The notes: generated by a model from the letters alone, not told the origin. 24,687 nt of DNA from Didymodactylos carnosus (GCA_905250885.1 CAJNOQ010002373.1:1-24687); one strand, 5' to 3'; counted from the stretch's first letter, positions 8,863-19,028 are shown. Numbers and translations are program-made.

Positions 8863-10112
8863 TTTATAGGGAACAAATTGTTCTCTGAAGAACTCCTTTT
8901 AAGAACTGTCAAAACGTTTTTTGCACGTTGTGACCTGAGTAGTAGAGGTGAGCGGTGGACTATCTTTGGCTTCCTCGCAGACTGCCTGCCTGGTCATCAC
9001 CCCGTACCTCGTCAGGTTTCGAGAGATCTATTAGCGAGGATCGCCCCGTAAACTTTCTGCCCCGTCATCGCTTCGTCCATCGTCAACTACTGATAAAATT
9101 ATATATGTACAAGGCACGTAATAGGCGTGTTGCATGAGAATGTAGTTCTAGACAAACTTCTTGCTGCCCTGATCAAATTTAATGCCATCTGATGCTTGAG
9201 GGTTTCAAACTATCCTCTTCCTTTTGGCTCATTGTTAAAACCCCTCGAAGTAGATTTCTAGAAAATCGTGGTTTTTCACCTACAAGGGTCGAATACATAA
9301 CTTTTAAAAAAATGGGCGTCAAAAACAAATGTTGAGTGAGATATTCGTATTTAGCCGTGACACGACTATTTCGCGAATCGACTCTTCCGCAAATTTTTCT
9401 TAAAACAAACTTAGGTATTTCTGGCGGTGGGGAGGGGGGTTGCGGGCAGTGTGAGAGTGAGTTCGAAAAGTAGTTTCACATAAAAGATATTTGCTATCAG
9501 ATAATGTTTCTCTTTTCTGGTTCTTATCTGGTATGTTAGTATTTTAGCTGAAAGCAATTTTTAAATCTTTTTAGCGACTACGTCCAGTAAAACCCTATTA
9601 GGAAACCCGGCTACCGAATAGGAAATTATTCAATAATAATTTCGATCCAGTTTTTATTAGAGATTATGAATTAGATATTAGTTTTTCTTGTGCCCAATGA
9701 AAAAGTAAAGAAAAAGCGAAACGAATACCTTATTAGCTGTTCGTGGAAGAGTCAGTTTGCGGAATAGTCGGGATCCTGTTCGCCGATGAGTCGGTCGAAC
9801 ATTATGAAAAGAAATTGATTCTCCAACTCAGAATTTAAATTTTTGATTTAATTATTAAATTTTAAATTTTCAACGTTTTTTGAAACTCAGATATTTGAGA
9901 GCAGGTAAGTGATGAAGTTCTCGGCCTAACGCCATTCGAAAGAGGATTCAAAATTGAAGATATGTAGCGGTTTGCGAAGCTCCGAGTTGAAAGTTAGTAT
10001 GGTAAGGTTTTCTCAGAGCCCTTCCACATTCTTTAAATATTAACAAACTTTATTATAATAAAAAAAAATACTCACCTCGTAGCGCATCTATACCCGTATG
10101 TGAAGGATGCAT
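8863..10112. other. Non-coding stretch inside the outer inverted repeat
   Basis: About 8940-9130 is richer in GC than its surroundings and includes cgccccgt and ctgccccgtcatcg. I do not recognise it. An imperfect inverted pair of about 27 bp, gactatttcgcgaatcgact at 9364 and its counterpart ending gcggaatagtc near 9770, brackets 9364-9770 and may mark another small element. A G-rich run (ggcggtggggagggggg) sits at 9424. No gene is supported. Confidence 0.45.
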
Positions 10113-10286
10113 GGCTATGTATGAGTTTCATCCTCTTGTATGATATTATATCTACACATATATATATATATATACAGCAATATACTCCCTAGGCGGCATA
10201 TGGAGTATATTGGCCTACGTAGCCTGAGCCTAATCTCTAGACTGGCTAAATAGACCCCTACATTATTTTCGTGAAAATTCTGTCGC
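10113..10286. repeat. Outer inverted repeat, right arm
   Basis: Reverse complement of 1-171. It contains the same TA microsatellite followed by tatactccctaggcggcata, and ends gaaaattctgtcgc at 10286. The sequence beyond (tcggtcggaatggg) is not shared with anything visible, which sets the inner-facing limit of the repeat unit on this side. Confidence 0.9.
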
Positions 10287-11164
10287 TCGGTCGGAATGGG
10301 AAAACTACATCCTCTGATATTAAGAATTGAATATTTGCGTGGAATCTACTTTTCTCAAGCAGTAGTCTTTTGTAATAGAGCAGATTTTTCATCAGAACAG
10401 TGCAGATTAATTCATTCGTCCATGTTTATAAATTCCTCTGGAAGCATATCAGCATAGTGGAATGTTTAGCAGAATCGAACAAAGCCTTTTATCGCAGAAG
10501 ACCCTTACATGGCTAGTGTTAGAATCCGTCAAATTATTTTGAAGCATCTAGTCAGGTAGCTTGGTTATTAAGTTGAAATTGGCCACTCCATAACGGGTGT
10601 AAATTATGTAAAAATTTTCAGACAAAATATACCAGGTGTAAAAAACTAGGTGTTTTTGCTGAAGCATGAAGCAATGCTGCAACAAGGTATCCAAATAAAA
10701 GACTAAAAAACTGACTTATCTAGATGCATCGGGTTTAAGTCAATGTTACTCGGCACAAATATCGATGCATTGAGAAGCCAGAACATAGACAAGCAACTCA
10801 TTGTTTCTGTCGATGCATCGTCCTATTTCTGCAAGAACATTGGGCGATGCAGAGATCAAGAAAAGACGATCATTATGATTCAACGTTAAGGGATCGAGTG
10901 AATCGAACACGAGCGTTAGTTGTCCAGTAACTGAATAAATAAATTGTGTAAACTGTATAAAGTTGTAAATAAATTTTATCCAGATGCATATTTGACAAAA
11001 GATTAATAAATTAAATATCAGATTATACTCATTCCGATATTGAATGTAAAAGATTTGAACTCCTTAGACTTCAAATGGACTTGATAAAAAAGTCCCCAAG
11101 TCCAAGTCAATTAAAAAGACCTTCAAGTCCGGACTCAGACTTGCGCACTTCTGGTTGGAGAGCG
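10287..11164. other. Gene-free stretch
   Basis: No open frame over 60 codons. The words gatgcatcg and tcgatgcat recur at about 10722, 10765 and 10813, related to the short repeat at 12918. The last ~100 bp has several aagtcc/gacttg repeats (11065-11145). No gene, RNA or full mobile element is recognisable. Confidence 0.45.
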
Positions 11165-11172
11165 GTTGTATG

Positions 11173-11609
11173 TAGGGGTGCTACTTTACTTTTACTCAGG
11201 GAGGTATCTATTTATTTGTAAGTATTTCTCGAAGTAAAAAATCTGATTAAAATTCTTTCGTTGTCGTTTCACTTTTTAAGACATTAATGAATGAATTTTC
11301 AACAAATTTATCGGTGCTTGTATTGGGTTTTTTGAGTTTGTTGTCATCACTTATATTTACGGTATTTGCTAATTAAATAAATCTTGTTGTTTTATTACTT
11401 ATTACTTCTTTATGTAAGAATTTTTCATCATTTTACTTATTACTTTTTATTACTTTTCATCTTATTAGTAATAAGTAAAGTAATAAAAGATTATTACTTG
11501 AAAAAAGTAATAAGTAATAAAGTAATAAGATTTATTACTTGTTTCCAGGTAATAACTAATACATTTTATTACTTATCATTTGGTAAAGAACAGTAAAGTG
11601 ACACCTCTA
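11173..11609. mobile_element. hAT-type MITE with perfect 8-bp target duplication
   Basis: Inverted ends: taggggtgctactttact at 11173 and agtaaagtgacacctcta at 11609. They are flanked by the same 8 bp, gttgtatg, at 11165-11172 and 11610-11617. An 8-bp duplication with ends of the form TAGGG...  is the signature of the hAT superfamily. The 437-bp interior is made mostly of attactt and aagtaat words in both orientations, so it folds on itself and encodes nothing. The 70-codon frame within it is a repeat artefact. It must be moved by a transposase supplied elsewhere. Confidence 0.92.
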
Positions 11610-11617
11610 GTTGTATG

Positions 11618-12691
11618 AGGATCTTTTTTTTGTTTACGTTCAGGTATATTTTGGTACTCAACACGCTCGAATGTATATGATAATCAATTTAATTGGTATC
11701 AGTTATGGAACGAAAATGTCATGTTTGATTTGAAAAGATGCTATTGTTTGACTGAGAAGGTTAATAGCATCTCGATGTTAAATTGCCGAAGATTTTTATT
11801 TATCGTATGAAATAGCGATACAGTAAGTTTGCCAGATTGAATAAATTACTCAACTTCTTTATATTCGATGTATATGCGTTATTTCTAAAGCATTCTGTTT
11901 TGATCAATATTTCTTTGTTTCTTTTTTTTTAAGTCTTTCTTAAATAATTATTTTTTCGAAATAGCTATTGCCACCATTAGAAGGTGATACTGACGTTTAT
12001 TGTCACCTTCTGAAAGCGGCGATAACTTCTTAGTGGCATGTCTGAAGGTGATAATAGCTCCTTGTGGACACCTTGGGAGGTGACACACATAGTTTTTTCC
12101 AAGTTCAATGACTGCCCAAATAACTGATCTATCCTCAAACATTGATCAAAAATACAACCTATTAATTTATCAGTTTTAGTTTTCTCAAGAGTAAGAATGC
12201 TACCCTGGAAATTTATAATGAATTTCTGTTATTTATTGTCCATGAAACAGTTTTTTCTTCAATTAACTCCGATTTGTGGTTAATAAGCATGAGACCACCT
12301 TTTTGCTTTTAGAGGTTAACAAATGCTTGTAGCACCCGCATCCCTTCTCCAGAGTGGTGTTGAATATATTATTGGAACATGGATGATTTATATAAATCCT
12401 GTTCGGAATACACAGCATTCTTCTAGGATAATCAGCTCTTTATTCGATATAGTATTTACACAAAATATATTCTAACAGTTGAGAGTTCTCTGTATCATTA
12501 ATTGGAGCTAACTGAGGAGCCACTTACTTTGTCTAAGAAAGCTAAAACTTCAGCTGTTATCTCATTGTAGAAAACTCTCTCGCTTGAAGCATTTATGGAA
12601 AGCTTTAGATTATCATTCCACATCCTCACGATTTTATTTGATCATCACCTGAATGAAGAGACATTCAAAACAATAATTCTGTTTTGAATGT
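11618..12691. other. Mostly non-coding, one weak exon-like frame
   Basis: On the plus strand a frame is open from about 11622 to a stop at 11808-11810, and follows a plausible acceptor (tttacgttcag, ending 11643). It has varied, protein-like composition with many Trp, Tyr and Asn residues, but I recognise no family and find no partner exon. At 11980-12012 agaaggtga and tcaccttct form a small hairpin, and aaggtgata recurs nearby. At 12662-12691 cattcaaaac and gttttgaatg form another. No firm gene. Confidence 0.35.
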
Positions 12692-12917
12692 TATTCCTAA
12701 GCATGTACCAATACCAATCATTATTGAAGATAGTGTACAATATTATTGGCTATCCAATGATATTAGGTCCCAATATTATTGCATACCACCCAATGTCACC
12801 CAATATATTGGGTAATACTGAGTTCCCTAATACACTGAATTCCAACTTGTTGACAGTAATACCATTTACCTTCATAAAAACTTGAGGAAATCGGGATTAA
12901 GCATGCATCGATTCATA

Positions 12918-12973
12918 GTCGATGCATTCTGCAAAAGTCGATACATTCTGCAAAAGTCGATGCATTCTGCAAA
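12918..12973. repeat. 19-bp tandem repeat, three copies
   Basis: The unit gtcgatgcattctgcaaaa occurs three times in a row, the middle copy with one change (gatac for gatgc) and the last one base short. Related words gatgcatcg occur just upstream at 12902 and around 10722-10813. The region just before (12700-12880) is a low-complexity stretch with several cccaatat/attggg words. Confidence 0.85.
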
Positions 12974-12997
12974 GTCGTTCCGAATCAGCTACGAAAA

Positions 12998-13268
12998 GCA
13001 CTTAGAGCTGCCGAATGTTCCATTTTGTAGAAAAATGTTTGCTCTACCAAACTGAAGTGCAAAAGACATTTTAGTGTTATCTGTGAAAGAAATGTAAGCA
13101 TTCAAAACTGAGCAAGAAAGAAGCGACTATCGATTATTTTTCTACGACTTTAGTCCATTTTCGACTTGTTATATTTTCTCCATATATAACATCAAAATTT
13201 TGGTAGCACTTCAGTTTGGTAGAGCAAACATTTTCCCATAAAATGAGACATTCAGCAGCTCCAGGTGC
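12998..13268. repeat. Hairpin with 63-nt arms
   Basis: 12998-13060 returns in reverse complement at 13206-13268 with about ten mismatches and almost no gaps. The central shared block is cagtttggtagagcaaacat. The loop is 145 nt. It has the build of a small MITE or fold-back element. No flanking duplication is obvious, and the 77-codon minus-strand frame across its right side is not supported. Confidence 0.8.
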
Positions 13269-13604
13269 TGTTTTATAACTGATTGGTACTCCCAGAATAA
13301 GAATGCAGATTTTTCTTTATGACTACGTATTTGCTGCTTCTCTGTTGACATTTCATGACCGGACACGGTGCACCAAGGCAACTTGACCGAACTTTTATTT
13401 TCTTGTGTAATTCTAGAATAGATCCTTATAACAATAGTTATCAACCACCGGGGTGGACATCAGGAGGGAGCAACATGAAAAGCACTGATTTTATCGTTTT
13501 ACATTTTTTGTAAGCTATCAGGAATTCAAAGTACCAACACTTTTTATTTTCGGCTTAAAGGTACATCATGAGATGCAGTTTTATCTGATGATCAAGAATC
13601 GGAC

Positions 13605-14102
13605 CTGACTTTTTCGATTTGAGGAGTTATCTTCTCATAAGTTTACTCTCCAATCTCACCAATGTGATTTTCAGATTCTTCGACTCAAACTGAGTCTACA
13701 CATATGGTCTAGAGAATTAAATTAGTTTCTTATTTCTGCAGCTTTGGGGGGGGGGGGGGACAATGAACATTTAGGACTTTCTTGTAAGTTCTATAACTTT
13801 GCAAAGATCATGTAGAGCTGAGAGATGTGTCACTTTAATCAGAAATGTACGGGCTACAATTATGCTTGATTAAGAGAGGTATTGGTTATCTTTTAGAGAA
13901 AAAAGCTAGATAGGGTTGCAAAATTAGGTCGCACCAATGGAGGACCATCGATTTGTAAATTTCCACAGCTTATATGATACGCAAGATCAAGCTCTAGACC
14001 ACACGTCTATACTCAATTTGAGTCGGGAAATCCGAAAATTACATTGGTGAGATCGGAAAGTAAAATTATGAGAAGATAATAACGATTTTCTCAAAAGTCA
14101 GC
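13605..14102. repeat. Hairpin with ~110-nt arms
   Basis: 13605-13714 pairs in reverse complement with 13992-14102. Shared blocks include atcttctcata, atctcaccaatgt and tggtctagag. The loop of about 280 nt has a run of ten or more G at 13746. This is another fold-back element, unrelated in sequence to the one at 12998. No coding frame lies inside. Confidence 0.8.
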
Positions 14103-14741
14103 TTTTAGCGTTTTTAAGAAGTTGGCAGTATTTTGCATTTTTCACCGGGAAAAGTCGCTCAAATCGAAAAAATCAGTAAATTGAAATTTTAAATTCAAAA
14201 GTTAATTACCTCCGTCCAAATTCCATAGAAAAGAAAGTCGTTTTTACCAATCAAGAGTTGGTGAAGTCTCTAAGGTTGGAAACAAAATCCGGTTCTGATA
14301 TGACGCTTCATTATTTTTGTATATCGATTTTATCAATGTCCACGGATGTGGACAGCCAGGGTAAAGGTTAAGGACATTGCAGTTTGCTTCCTATTAGAGC
14401 TTCATAGTTTAACAATTTTGTCATTATCTAATTCATCCTCACTGGAAAAACAATATTGTTCTTATCATTTTTTTTGTTAATGATCGGCATCACAAAAATG
14501 ATGGCTGACTTTTATATCGTATTAGTTACTATATATACTAAAGTCCCACCGACTTGTTATTAGTGCAAACGATGGTCAATTTTCTGTTCTGCAAATAACG
14601 TTATTCATACGTTATTGTTTAGTTTCTATTTAGCAACAAAACTAAAAATGCTTATTGACGAAATTGTAGGCCAACGTACTATGTCCTTTGCGAGCAATTT
14701 TCATCACAGCAATAGTCCAGAAACCACTGAACATTTTCATC

Positions 14742-14817
14742 CATATTCTGTTCACTTGATTTGTATTTCTCTCGTTACAAAACGTTTGAATATCGTCAAA
14801 AAACAAGTTTTCTTTCT
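14742..14817. repeat. 73-bp segment shared, inverted, with the cysteine dioxygenase intron
   Basis: The block from ttctgttcacttgatttgta to caagttttctttct is almost identical to the reverse complement of about 19826-19898. Only these ~73 bp are shared, and the surroundings differ. Here it falls in an open frame of 126 codons (14615-14995) and there in the loop of an intron hairpin, so it is more likely a mobile-element fragment than a coding exon. Confidence 0.7.
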
Positions 14818-14940
14818 TCTTGGTGGTTTCACTTCTTATTGTAATTTTTTATCTTTAGAAATGTGTATTTCAATCAACTTATCTCTTTTGTTTAATGAGC
14901 GCAGTGATGACGACTGGTCTGGTCTCTTTAACTTTTATTT

Positions 14941-14990
14941 TAGGGGCCGACTTGGTTTGACCTTAGTACACTGCTGCGGTGGGAGACCTC
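14941..14990 (+). other. Possible 5S rRNA-derived fragment
   Basis: The words ggggccgacttggtt, cttagtac and ggtgggagacc occur in that order, as in the 3' half of animal 5S rRNA (gggtcgggcctggttagtac then ggatgggagacc, the internal promoter box C region). Extra bases separate the blocks and the 5' half is not recognisable, so it is not a working 5S gene. It may be a relic, a 5S-derived SINE head, or chance. GC content rises locally (about 14935-15070) against an AT-rich background. Confidence 0.25.
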
Positions 14991-15146
14991 TCTAAGTAGA
15001 GTAGGCCAACCTGCCCGATCAGTTGTCTCCCAAATGCACCGAACGTATAACAACGCTAGGGCATTGTATAACATCGATATGGGCAGCCAAGTTAGTTTTT
15101 CGGTAGCCTAAGCTTCTTCTACTGCTCAATTTTCCTCATTTTCATA

Positions 15147-15480
15147 GTTAGATCCCTTCTTGTGAGATTAAGGTTGATTTTTGTGCATGATTCAAAGCAG
15201 AAATTTGATTTAAGAGGAGAAAGAGAAAAACATTTGAAAAGTTTAATTGGCAAAAATGTTAATAGTAATTTGAAAAATTCAAGCATTAGATGAAATGGTC
15301 CATTTGTTTTCGAAAGGAGCTTAATCATCCTTAAGGTGGTTTCCATCGTTTTCAGAAGTGTCTTCAGCGATAGTTTTATGATCATTAGAGTTTTCTATTT
15401 GACTTAAACAAAAATTTAAGGCTTTTTGAATTTTCGTTACATAGAAATCCTTGGCAAGCTTTTAAGATATGCCTAAGATA
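15147..15480. repeat. Dispersed repeat family, copy 1
   Basis: Begins tcatagttagatcccttctt, then gattcaaagcagaaattt and gaaagagaaaaacattt. The last part (gaattttcgttacatagaaatcctt, about 15425-15450) matches 17568-17615. The same start block recurs at about 15760 and 17343. A fragment of the middle block (aagaaagagaaaacattcga) is repeated again at 15480-15520. The 88-codon minus-strand frame across it is not supported because the other copies do not preserve it. Confidence 0.75.
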
Positions 15481-15566
15481 AGAAAGAGAAAACATTCGAA
15501 GAGTTTAATCGGCAAAAGTGTTACGAGTATTTTGGAAATAACGGACTAGTAGATTATTCCTAGGAT

Positions 15567-15872
15567 GAAAGGAAAAATGTTATACATGTATCATCTGGTC
15601 ACACAGCCACGAAGGGATAAAAAACTAACTTTTATCGGTTACTTAGCCACGTGGCCAACGAAAAATGTGTTTTTGTGCAGAAGAAATTTTGACCACGTGA
15701 TACATATATAACGTTTTTCTTTCCATTCTTTGAATAATGGGCTAGTTCAATATTTGAGCATCATAGTTAGATCCCTTCTTGTGAAATTAAGGTCGATTTT
15801 GGTGCATCATTCAAAGCAGAAATTTCATTTAAGAGAAGAAAGAGAAAACATTCGAAGAGCTTAACCGAAGAA
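15567..15872. repeat. Dispersed repeat family, copy 2, with a 160-bp palindromic head
   Basis: Nearly identical to 17146-17457 over its first ~190 bp. That head has imperfect inverted ends (ggaaaaatgttatacatgta and its counterpart finishing acgtttttctttcc near 15725) and a central gccacgtggcc, with a second cacgtg in the right end. The tail is the block shared with copy 1. The head looks like a separate MITE sitting in the repeat. Confidence 0.8.
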
Positions 15873-17110
15873 AGCATCCATCATGTTTTAAAAGTAGCGT
15901 CGGATTAAAGAAAATATTCGCAAATCGCTCAGTCATATTGTGGAGCTAGCTTACAGAAAAGTCTTGAGGGATTATATTGTCTTTGAGATGACTGAAACTC
16001 TCTCAAATCGAAAGGTTTGGTGAGTATTTTGCGCTCTTTCTGATGGTTTTTGTTCGAAAATTTTATAGCTGATCTGTACTAAGATAGCCGAATTTTAAAA
16101 GAACTTAAATTTTAAGAGTTTAAAATTTAATTCCAAAATCAGTGTTAAGATTTTGGAAATTTTTCTTTTCAAAATGTTCCCTCGCAGGGTGCCGGACACG
16201 GATATGTTTTATAAAAATTCCAGTTCTTGAGCGTTCTTAAACATGAAAAATTGTGGGTGTACTTTTTCATGTAGCGCCGAAAAGTAATTCGAAAACTGTC
16301 GCGTATTATTTCTGCATTTTTCAGACGTGCAAGAGAGTTAGATTTTTTTCCTTGGAAAAAGCAAAGCCTGAACTTGAAAAATCATGAGAAAAAAAATTTT
16401 TAGAACTGAGTTTGAGTGAGAAAAAATTTAAACACCGAACATCAGCAGAAAAAATCTTACAAGGTACTTTTTTCCTTAGGTTTATTACTAGAGCATGCAG
16501 AAAAAGTTGCTTGGAAAATCAAATAGATGAGAATGTAACCTGTGCAAGACTCTATTACTCTCTTTACATCAAAAACTTTTTTAGCGATTCCTTAACAGTG
16601 ATAGATAACGCGGTTTTAATACTCAGTTTTCGTAGAAATCATTTCTTTGCATGAGAAAGATAGAATATCGACAAAATTTCGTTATTCAGGGTGCAAAATA
16701 AGTTATTAAGAATTTAAAACTGATATGAATTTGTAGAGAATTGAACGCTGTTTCGGAAAGTGCGTTTTGGCAAATGAAGAAATCCGTTCAGTGTCTGAAA
16801 AGTATGCTGCTTTTTCGAAACTAATCAAAAGTTTAACAATTTCTGGTTGAAAAGCGCATCAGAAATTAATTTATCATACCCCCCTCGAAAGAGTCATAAA
16901 AACACTTCTAGTTTCGGTGACTATCTAATTACAAACGCATTCTGTTATAGGAAAGAAATACGTTTGATGAAGATGGAGGATGGAGGTTACAAGAGCTTTT
17001 CTGACGATGTTTGGTAATTTAAATTTTTAAATGACATAGCATATACTAACTTTATCGTGCAAGACGCCTATTGTCTTTCACAGAGCATGTTCATCTTCAA
17101 GGGAGTTTCC
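15873..17110. other. Gene-free stretch between repeat copies
   Basis: AT-rich sequence with no recognised gene. The frame at 16412-16654 (80 codons) lacks any motif or splice partners. One short direct duplication is visible: the words around gatggaggttacaagagctt (16980) recur at about 17116-17145, leading directly into repeat copy 3. Confidence 0.4.
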
Positions 17111-17145
17111 ACTGGATGGAAGTTACAAGAACTTTCCTGACGATG

Positions 17146-17615
17146 ATGGAAGGAAAAATGTTATACATGTATCATCTGGTCACACAGCCACGAAGGGATA
17201 AAAAACTAACTTTTATCGGTTACTTAGCCACGTGGCCAATGAAAAATGTGTTTTTTGTGCAGAAGAAATTTTGACCACGTGATACATGCATAGGGTTTTT
17301 CCTTCCATTCTTTGAATAATGGGCTGGCCCATTATTTTTGTATTATAGTTAGATCCCCTCTTGTGAAGTTGAGGTCGATTTTTTTGCGCAAGATAAGCCG
17401 GAGAAGTTCGATTTATGGAGAGAAAGAGGAAACAATCTAAGAGCTTAGCCGAAGTAATCACCCATCGCGTTTTAGAACTAGTTTCCACTACTTCCATAAA
17501 AAGGTCTTGAGTAGTTCTTTTATTCTGCTTACAGTTTTATCTTTAATTTAAAGGAGAATTTAAGAGGTTTTGAGTTTTTGTTACGAAGAAATCGTTAGCG
17601 GGCTTTGGCATATGA
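17146..17615. repeat. Dispersed repeat family, copy 3
   Basis: Same order as copy 2 (palindromic head with ccacgtggcc, then the tagttagatccc tail) followed by the final block known from copy 1 (tttttgttacgaagaaatcgtt). It therefore links the two other copies into one longer unit of about 470 bp. Frames on either strand here are not supported as genes. Confidence 0.8.
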
Positions 17616-17828
17616 TAGCGTCAGTGTATGACTCGGATTTTAAGGCTATTACCAGATAATCACAAATTCTACTTCAAGTATCACCCAGAGCTGCAGAACA
17701 TCTCGTTTAGATCCAAAACATTTTACCTTTTACCGCCTAAAACATTTTCTACTTCTTAGGGTTTATTAGAATAAGCCATTTTGAAATAAATGAGTTTTTG
17801 AGGACTTTTGGAAATTTTTAGATCAGTC

Positions 17829-18753
17829 ATGTATTGGGATAGTACACCTTCTATTGATTTGTGTGAAATGCATGATGAGTTATTACCAGATACGGCTTAT
17901 ATGGTTGACAGCGATCAGCGCGTTTTAAATATCAATTTCGCAGAGATGGGTACGTATCTGTAATTGCTCATTGTTTAAATGATGACTTGCGTGTTTCGTG
18001 TTCAATATAGATGACAGAAAAACACCATCGTGCCCGAATTGCTTAAGTGATTGTGACCATATGGACGTAGATTATTCGAGCCTTTTCGACGAGCACGTGT
18101 TGCCTTTGTGCCAGTTAGTTATGTTATCGGGTATGTCCAATATGTTAGAAATTTATTTTGTGATTTGTTTTTCGAGTTTTGTATTATAGAATATAACTAT
18201 CTGTTAGGTAACGAATATAAACCCGTAGCAGAAGAAGATTTGAATATTGGTCCAGAGATTACTGGAAGTTTCGAAAGGAACGATGCTCAAGATGGTATTT
18301 CATCAGATCTTTTGCCAACATGCCGTTTACTCTGACTGTTGACGACAGATGTGGTTGATAGAATGATATTAGAAGAAGAGACAACAGCTGATGCTGATAT
18401 TGTTTCGATGCAAGATGGTAAATTCACTCGCTTATCTTTATTCGCTGTTTGTATGCTATGATTCTGTTCAGATGATGATATACTTTTTATGGGGGAACAA
18501 GACGATGCTGAAGAAGGTTTGTTGGTATGCCTTAACACAATGTGTTCTTAAAGTTTTTCTCGATTAGATAATGACATAATGATTGCAGAAACAAAATGTG
18601 CTGATGCAGAGGGTAAGTGGCTATTTATCGTTTAGTTGTTTTCTCATATGCTTCTATCGTTTAGATGATGACGTTGTATTCATTGAATGGAAGTGTACCA
18701 GCGGCGATGATGATGATGTCATTTTTCTGGAATACAAACAATTAGTAATTTGA
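17829..18753 (+). CDS. Acidic protein with repeated SUMO-interaction-like motifs, seven exons
   Basis: Exons 17829-17949, 18011-18130, 18190-18294, 18349-18417, 18472-18516, 18568-18612 and 18665-18753 join into one frame of 197 residues. The six introns (61, 59, 54, 54, 51 and 52 nt) all begin gt, end ag and interrupt the codon after base 1. Five of the six junctions create an Asp codon. Such consistency is very unlikely by chance. The protein is strongly acidic. Residues 48-57 (CPNCLSDCDH) could bind zinc. From residue 116 on, short exons repeat acidic patches round hydrophobic cores: DDILFMGE (140-147), DIMIAE (156-161), DVVFIE (171-176) and DDVIFLE (185-191). These resemble SUMO-interaction motifs, which is inference. 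A possible acceptor at 17820-17821 suggests a 5' untranslated exon. Exons 5 and 6 are both 45 nt, hinting at exon duplication. I recognise no family. Confidence 0.75.
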
Positions 18754-18867
18754 CAAAGTGCAAAATTTACTAGGCTTCTACATGAATATTTTGGAGGATA
18801 CGATGAACCTGAAGTGCAGTTAAACGTCTTTAATTCACAAAGGAAACTCTTTACAAGTAAGAAATGA
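18754..18867 (+). other. In-frame open extension beyond the TGA of the acidic-protein gene
   Basis: Directly after the TGA at 18751-18753 the same frame stays open for 37 codons and ends at another TGA (18865-18867). Its composition is protein-like (RLLHEYFGGYDEPEVQLNVF). It could mark readthrough, a recent nonsense change in a once longer gene, or chance. A donor-like aagtaagaaa at about 18855 would permit one more splice, but no further exon is clear before the convergent gene. Confidence 0.35.
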
Positions 18868-18920
18868 CAAGAAAAAATATCACAAAATGTTCCGAAATTA
18901 AAATCTATATGTCAAAATCT

Positions 18921-18926
18921 AATAAA
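18921..18926 (+). terminator. Polyadenylation signal of the acidic-protein gene
   Basis: A perfect aataaa on the plus strand, 168 nt after the first stop and 54 nt after the second, in the short gap before the convergent dioxygenase gene. It fits the 3' end of the plus-strand transcript. A second weaker tattaaataa lies at about 18951. Confidence 0.5.
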
Positions 18927-19028
18927 GGATGAATTATTTGTATTAATGATTATTAAATAAGCTTGAACGCTATAAAATGGATGCCGTGCATATAACGAAA
19001 TAGCGTATTCACAGAATAAAATAACTCA

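Noticed and set aside
11384-11596. 70-codon frame rich in Tyr and Leu
   Set aside because: It is built from attactt repeats inside the hAT MITE.
18287-18538. 83-codon minus-strand frame
   Set aside because: It lies across exons 3 to 5 and introns of the plus-strand acidic gene, and its Ser-rich composition is the complement of Asp and Glu codons.
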